A DNA stretch of 64,000 nucleotides, from contig MNCI01008302.1 in assembly GCA_015680685.1 (NCBI GenBank), positions 309,332-373,331 on the forward strand, read 5' to 3'. The notes below the pieces were generated by a model that saw only the letters and a program-made list of their open reading frames with translations, made no database searches and had not been told where the DNA came from. The translations under genes were made by a program, and so were the position numbers. Origin of the DNA: Gnetum montanum. Taxonomy: Eukaryota > Streptophyta > Gnetopsida > Gnetales > Gnetaceae. Positions 58,593 to 64,000 of this stretch are shown in pieces (the stretch's first letter is position 1; each line of letters opens with the position of its first letter).

Positions 58593-58870
58593 CCAATTTA
58601 AGGTCTTGGTAGACCGTGTGCTGTTTTAAGGTCCCAGTGGACTGCTGTGTTGGTTTAATGTCCTAGCAGACCATCCATGCCAATTTATCGTCGTAGCAAA
58701 CAAGCAATGCCAGTTTATATTCATAGTGGACTATCAGTGCCATTTTTACGTCGTAGCAAATGGTTGCCACTAGTTTAACGTCATAGTGGACGATTGCCAC
58801 TAGTTTATCGTCGTAGTGGATGTTGCTCAGTGCTATTGCCAGTTTATCATCATAGCGGATGGTGGTTGCT
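58593..58870 (+). repeat. ~30-bp tandem array after integrase of E
   Basis: Nine units of about 30 bp, each with a TTTAACGTCATAGTGGAC/TTTATCGTCGTAGCAAAC core and a TTGCCACTAG-like spacer. The same unit type, inverted relative to the window, occurs in TR at 7950-8390. Confidence 0.85.
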
Positions 58871-59780
58871 GCCGTTGCGCTTTAGACGTAGTACGGCTTG
58901 AGGTATGAGTCATTCACCGGGTTGGTAAACTTTTTGTCGTCCATGTCTGCTAGCTTGAAAGCTCCATTCCTGAAGGCTTTAGTGACCACGTAAGGTCCTT
59001 CCTAGTTGGCTAAGAATTTGATCACATGCTCATGGATGATCTTGAGGATAAGGTCTCCCTTCTACATTAGCTGTTAGTGTGGGTCTGCATGGTGCTTCTG
59101 TTGCTGCTTGCTTTGGTAGTGCTCGATGCATCTCAGCGTCTGCGCATGCTCCTCCTCCACAGAGTCGAGGTCGATGGTTCACGACTCATTGTTTTGGGCT
59201 TCGCTCACGACATCCGCGAGGATCATCTAGAGTGATGGTACCTGCAACTCGAGAGGCAACATAACTTCAGATCAGTAAACAAGACTATAAGGGGTCTTAC
59301 TTGTTGCACTTCTGCACATCGTTTGGTAGGCCTAGAGAATGTAGAGGATTTGCTCATGCCACCACCTTTTGTTGTTGTTAGGCATCCGCTTCAGCAAGTT
59401 GATGATGGACTTATTTGTAGTCTCTGCCTGCCCATTCGCCTAAGGATAATAAGGAGAAGAAAATGATTGTTTAATGCCTAGATTGCTACAGAAGGTTTGG
59501 GTTTCTGTACTACTGAACTGTGGTCTATTTTCGGTCACAATAGTCATTGGAAGCCCAAACCTTGTTAAGATATTGTCTAGGATAAAATGGTAGATTTGTT
59601 ACAATGTTGTTTTACTTAGGGGAATAGCTTCCACCCACTTAGTGAAATACTCAGTGGCGGTGATAATGAAGCTATGCCCTTCAGAGGACTTAGGCATGAT
59701 AGGCCCTATGAGGTCTAATCCCCATTGTTGCAAGGGCCACATGATTTGCATTGGGTGTAATTCTGTAGGCTCTATGTGAT
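58870..59780 (-). pseudogene. Integrase of E
   Basis: Core: WGLDLIGPIMPKSSEGHSFI, ITATEYFTKWVEAIPLSK, MTIVTENRPQFSS, ANGQAETTNKSIINLLKRMP, RWWHEQILYIL. The first Asp (GLDLIGP) and the Glu of the DDE triad are visible; the second Asp appears changed (TENRPQF). The C-terminal domain follows: KGDLILKIIHEHVIKFLAN and a GPYVV-type end with FTNPVNDSYLKPYYV. It inserts the DNA copy into the genome. Single stops and shifts only. The N-terminal zinc finger is missing because a deletion joins it to RT at about 59785. Confidence 0.83.
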
Positions 59781-59784
59781 ACTA

Positions 59785-60810
59785 CGAATCCTAGCATGCG
59801 TCCAGTTTTCACCCCGAAGACGTACTTCTTAGGATTGAGGCGTAAATCGTGCATCTGGCAACATTTGAGGACTACCCCTAGATCGCGTGGGTGATCAACT
59901 ACCTCCTTGTACTTGACTGCTATATCATCCACGTAGTCGTTTAATGTCTCTAGGATGTAATCACTAAAAATGTAAGTCATGGCTCGCTGGTAGGTTGCCC
60001 CAGCATTTTTCAGCCCAAAGGCATCATGATGTAGCAAAAGGTCCCCCATGGGGTCATGAAGGTTGTTGACATTTGGTGCTCTGGGTTAATGCGAATTTGG
60101 TTGTACCCGGAGAAACCATCCATAAAGGATAGCAGAGCATGACCAGTCGTGGTGTCAATGAGCTGATCTATGCTAGGGAGTAGGAAGTTTTCTTTGATCA
60201 TTGCCTTGTTCAAGTCTTGAAAGTCTATACAAATCCGTATTCCTCCTGTTTTCTTTGAAACCACAACGATGTTGGATACCCACTCTAAATAGTCAACTAG
60301 GTAGATGAAACCTGCTTGGTATAGCTTAGTGATTTCATCCCTCACATTTAACGTGATTTCTGGCTTAACTTTGTGAGTTTTTTGCTTAACTATCTTTACA
60401 TGGGGGTCTAGGACAATGTTGTGCTGAATCAGCCACAGGTCCAGACCTGGCATGTTAGTGTACAACCATGCAAAGACATTGATGTTGTCTTGCAAAACTT
60501 TGACTACATTTTTGTGCATTTGCGTGTCTAGGAGGGAGCTGAGTTTCAATGTTTTCACCTCCTCCTTTGATGTGGTCACAAGCGTCTCAACAAGAGGATC
60601 TTCAATTACATCCCCGGCCTCTAAGTCTAGGGCTTGAACCAAATGCTTGGGCTAGTCTAGGGATGCTTCTAAGGCTGCTATGGTGCTAGTTGTGGTCGAC
60701 CCTCAGTCGATCATATCGGGGTTCAGCTATCTCGCGAGCTTTCGCTGTGATCCTATTAGTGTTAAAGGCATGGAAAGGTTGAGAGGGATTTCCATCTCTT
60801 GCTTGACCTG
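59785..60810 (-). pseudogene. Reverse transcriptase of E
   Basis: Open for 210 codons from 60642, then one shift into 60049-59785. It has a PR-RT linker (EDPLVETLVTTSKEEVKTL), VKPEITLNVRDEITKLYQAG, VVVSKKTGGIRICIDFQDLN, the motif A block SFMDGFSGYNQIRINPEHQM, TPWGTFCYIMMPLG, then NAGATYQRAM and the catalytic YVDDIAVK (complement of about 59919-59939), LRLNPKKYVFGV and GFVVSHR. Upstream, MEIPLNLSMPLTLIGSQRKL lies next to a possible acceptor (TGATGGCAG, complement of 60808-60816). RNase H is absent: the reading jumps straight into integrase. Best preserved pol segment in the window. Confidence 0.88.
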
Positions 60811-61019
60811 CCATCATAAGATGAAATCTTGGTTAAGAGGTGTTTGTTGGCAAGAATTGTGTATAATGAAAATTTGCAAAGTAGTGATGTGATGCAGCTT
60901 GTGAAGTGTGATGACGTAAAGATTGCGAGTTTGCCAAGTTAGGGTCATGGCAAATCGCCAAGGCACAAGAGTGTAGGACTACTGTCATAAAATGTGAAGT
61001 TGTATGACTGTCAATATGC

Positions 61020-61365
61020 AAATGCCAAACTGGTAGTTTAATGTCACTTCGGACTGCTAGATCGCAACATGCAAAGTTTTAACAGGTAAGATAATAGTAT
61101 ACAAAATAGGATATTACGAGCGTGAGAAGTGTCAAATTGCCGATGCAAAAATGGAAACATGAAATTGCTAAGAAATGTGATACTACCTATGTAGAAGAAG
61201 ATGAGATAACCGCTGATGTAAGCATGTGGTGTTGTTAGTTTAACATCATTACGGACCGCTACGGGTACAACTATGCTAGGGTCGCTTAGTTTAATGTCTT
61301 TTCGGATCAGTCGTATTGCAATTGGCGCGATTACTAGTTTAAGGTCTTTTTGGACCCTTAACCAA
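61020..61365 (+). repeat. Spacer repeats between RT and antisense unit 2
   Basis: GTAGTTTAATGTCACTTCGG, TAGTTTAACATCATTACGGA, TAGTTTAATGTCTTTTCGGA and TAGTTTAAGGTCTTTTTGGA occur at 61031, 61237, 61286 and 61333. Related motifs lie beside unit 1 at 42720-43000. Confidence 0.65.
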
Positions 61366-61536
61366 AAACAAATATATTTCTTTTGTTTTCAAGAAGGCAA
61401 GTAGTTGGCTTGAAGTGTGTCAAGATTTTAATGTTAATAGTGTTGCGATGTCATGGCGAGCATGCTACGCTGTACGGTGTGCTCTGCATTAATCGAAGAG
61501 AGAGAGAGGCAAGTTTCCCCATCTTGGCATTACAAC

Positions 61537-61545
61537 CATAAATAG
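61537..61545 (+). promoter_or_regulatory. TATA-like box of antisense unit 2
   Basis: CATAAATAG lies 159 bp before the ATG at 61696, with no ATG in between. Confidence 0.5.
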
Positions 61546-61695
61546 GGGTTAAACCTTGGCAACTTTGCCATTTTCACCGTAAAAGCATAAAGCCCACATC
61601 GAAGCACAAGGCGATTTCGAAGAGCAAACTAATTGTGTTAATCGACTAGCGAGGTGAGTTTTTACAGTGAAAGGCGTAAGTGTGCAAGTAGGTAA

Positions 61696-64000
61696 ATGGC
61701 TCCTAAGACTCATTTGGTGCTTCCAAAGGTTGAGGAGGTGAAAAGGACCCTAGGGCATCAACCACAAGCGTGCGTTGTGCGCGGCAGAGCATGCTGTTGA
61801 CCCAGTAAGTTACTCTGTCCTCTTTGCCTTTTTCATTTTGTACCTTCTATTGTTCTCTACTCTTGTTTTGTGTCCTATTTTTTCTGCGTTCATTCTTGGC
61901 TATCTGTGTTTTTTGTGGTTGCGTCATTTTGGCCTTTTCACCACCGCGATCACTGTTTCGGCCATGGCAGATGCATAAACATTGCATCGTGGTTGCATGC
62001 AAGAGTGCTGAAACCACCATCACCGTGGTTATCACAACCATGGGGGCTAGGGCACTTTAAGTTACTTGACCTCAGCATGCTGCAACATAAAATCCTTGAG
62101 GGGGCCAGGCCATGATGTTATGTGGCAACGTGAAACATGTCTTGTTAGGGCATGTCGTCAATTGTTTTGCTGCTATGCTAGGCTTATTCACATGTTCTTG
62201 CTACCCTAGGCTTTCACACCTTTGCCATACTATGTGTGGGCAGAGGGTTATGCTATGCTACATACATGGACTGCTACATGTTGTTGCACTGCTTGTGTGC
62301 TACCTTTAATCATGATGCTAACATTCGCTAATTGTGTTGCGCAAGGTGGGGTTGAGGCCCAGGCTGATCGTTTTGAAAATCAGGGGAAGTCCTGTGCCAT
62401 GTGAGCAGACCTGTGGCCAATGCTCCTTTCCCCCCAGATACGTTTGGGAGAGCGAGTGGTCTAGTTCAGGGAAGGGGCACAAGACTTCTTGCAATTTCTT
62501 CTTGACAACTTTAGTGTGATCGTTTGGTCTTCTCTAGAGGAGAAGGAGTCATCCGGCATAATAGAAGCCATGCTGCCAAAGGCAAGTTGGGGCATCCTGA
62601 GATATTTTACCGATGAGGAAATCATGAGCAGACAGGGAGAGTGATCTGGCCAACACTCAACAGTTGAGGCATTTAGCCTAGATCTGGGACATGCCATAAT
62701 TCAACTACTACCACCGGTACAACACATTATTCCTCGCATGTTATATGGCGACGTGCTTTCAGAACCCACAAGGAACTATCTATTATGCTGGTGTGTGAGT
62801 TTTGCAGCTTTGCTCTACTGTGTTGTGCAACGTTGGTCATACTAGTCAAATGCTAACGGTGGTGTTTGTCATCAGGTTCTATATCGACAATGATGGGGTT
62901 CACAACCAACCAAGTCTACTGGCTACAACATGGCTAGCCCTACAGGAGTTCTCTTCTACCACGAGCCTGTAGGCGGGTGTAATTGGTTAGTGCGGGGAAG
63001 AATACCGCACCTATCTATGCTCATTCTATGCTTTTTACCATCAATGTAGGAAGAAGGGTTGTCTAGATAAGGAATGGACAGAACCCTTCAAAGAGGTCAT
63101 GGTTGAAGAAGCTATGATTGAATTCCCGTTGTTCCCATTACCGTATGAACTCGATGGGCTAAAAGGTAGGTGATGCATGCTCAAGTATTTTTTCCAATCC
63201 ACATATTTTCTACATCATTATGCTAAACCTGTTTTGTAAAAATTGCTGCAGGGGTGAAGAAGCCCCATGAGGTGACGGTGGTAACCGCCGAAATGCAGGG
63301 GGCAAACATCTACTTCAAATATGGTGAAGTAGCAACAAGCCAGTGCTAGTTAGACCAAGGGGCCCCAGACCCCTTGGTCAAGAATGTCCGAAAGACGAGG
63401 CTTATGGATCTATTCATGGCCCCGAATCCTAGTGTTCCTGCTGCCGAGATGCTTTCCCCGGTCAACTCCTTCTCCGGGAGGGTAGGTCATTTTCGTACGT
63501 TCGTACGGGGCGTGCAAGTGGTCATTGAAATCAATGACCAGCTGTTTACAGGCCTATTCGATGTTCCTGCCGATGGTGTTTCCATAACGTCGAAGAGCAA
63601 ATAGGAGTTGACTCTTCAGAAGAAGAATATCGAGGAGTGGCTGAGACTTACCAAGGAGCGGAAAGGGTACCCCATGGAAAAGTTGAAGGACGACCTTGCC
63701 ATGGGGATTTATCCAGTCTTCTGTGCCCATGCATTCCTCCAACTGCTCACCTAGGGGAAGGTCCTGGGGCTCGATCAGGCTTGGATAATGCGGGAGGTTA
63801 TAGAAGAAGGGACCCATTACAACTAGGCCAGTTTCCTATGTAGTGGCTTGCAGGCTGAGATTTTGGGACTCTGTGAACACACGAAGTCCCGCTTCAACAT
63901 ACACTATGCCTTCTACATAGGATGTCTAAAGTGCTTTGCAGAGTTTCTAGTGGTCTAGGAGGATGGAGTCTGGACCGTGTGAGATTGTGACCAGATTCAT
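61696..64000 (+). pseudogene. Antisense unit 2: FCP1-like HAD domain and unknown domain, incomplete at window end
   Basis: Exons in parallel with unit 1: 61696-61804 (MAPKTHLVLPKVEEVKRTLG), ~62346-62794, 62876-63165, 63252 to the window end. The same MAPKT start, the CCCA|GTAAGT donor, the exon-2 donor after TATGCTGG and the exon-3 acceptor are kept. Exon 2 reads RLIVLKIRGSPVP, FREGAQDFLQFLLDNFSVIV then WSSLEEKESSGIIEAML, and YNTLFLACYMATCFQNPQGT, again without the FCP1 Asp pair. Exon 4 reads EVTVVTAEMQGANIYFKYGE, LFTGLFDVPADGVSI, GLDQAWIMREVIEEGTHYN and RFNIHYAFYIGCLKCFAEFL, matching unit 1 throughout. A few stops and shifts are present. It continues past 64000. Confidence 0.6.

Larger units (their letters stand above)
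58593..64000 (-). mobile_element. Tat/Ogre-like Gypsy element E with antisense gene unit
   Basis: On the minus strand from the right: antisense unit 2 (reads +), spacer with TAGTTTAA repeats, RT, integrase, tandem array. Gag, protease and 5' LTR would lie beyond the window. Its order complements D, which has gag, protease and the unit but no RT. Confidence 0.65.

Noticed and set aside
1-64000. tRNA, rRNA or other structured RNA genes
   Set aside because: None could be recognised by eye; a tRNAscan or Rfam search would be needed to exclude them.

Overview
The window is a block of nuclear DNA from a large plant genome, most probably a gymnosperm and plausibly a conifer. Almost all of it is old, nested, decayed retroelements, and I see no intact host gene. 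The conifer reading rests on the density and nesting of long-LTR Ty3/Gypsy elements and on a Penelope-like element with RT and GIY-YIG domains (35740-36930), a class reported in plants chiefly from conifers. Nothing bacterial (operons, ribosome binding sites, CRISPR) is present.

Layout. (1) 1-14436 is a + strand Gypsy element (F). Its 3' LTR is at 13549-14436 and its left end lies outside the window. It is split by a complete 10.3-kb element (TR, 1400-11701) with 2.17-kb LTRs and an ACTAT target duplication. TR carries gag and protease but no reverse transcriptase or integrase. (2) 14437-~20430 is a minus-strand Athila-like element (G) with gag, protease, RT, RNase H and integrase relics. F interrupts its integrase C-terminus. 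(3) 22467-35399 is a minus-strand element (B) whose gag is split by a complete 6.9-kb element (A, 27024-33964) with an AGTGT target duplication. A contains a 168-base assembly gap. (4) 35740-36930 is the Penelope-like relic. (5) 38254-42020 is a block of broken, apparently intronless host-gene pieces (a cytochrome P450 and an oxysterol-binding-protein-related protein) between two similar direct repeats. (6) ~42720-~53000 is a minus-strand Tat/Ogre-like element (D) with 5' LTR, gag and protease, followed by an antisense, intron-containing gene unit (43225-47637). (7) 53093-54665 is a + strand gag fragment, cut by another element of the A/B/F group (C, 54666-~57345). (8) ~58590-64000 is a second Tat/Ogre-like element (E) with integrase, RT and a second copy of the antisense unit (61696 to the window end).

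The most interesting system is the antisense unit shared by D and E. Both copies have their own TATA-like box, matching splice sites, a domain resembling the FCP1/NIF-type HAD phosphatase fold and a shared middle domain. The longer copy adds a coiled-coil-like region and an acidic His/Glu/Pro tail. In D the unit lies just downstream of protease and in E just upstream of RT, so together they place it between protease and RT, where Ogre elements carry an intron. TR looks like the deletion derivative that lost the unit together with RT and integrase.

A second system is a sense-strand coiled-coil ORF found next to the 3' LTR of C and F and as a remnant in B, in the position where Athila elements carry their env-like ORF. 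All functional assignments come from reading translated sequence by eye; no database search was run.
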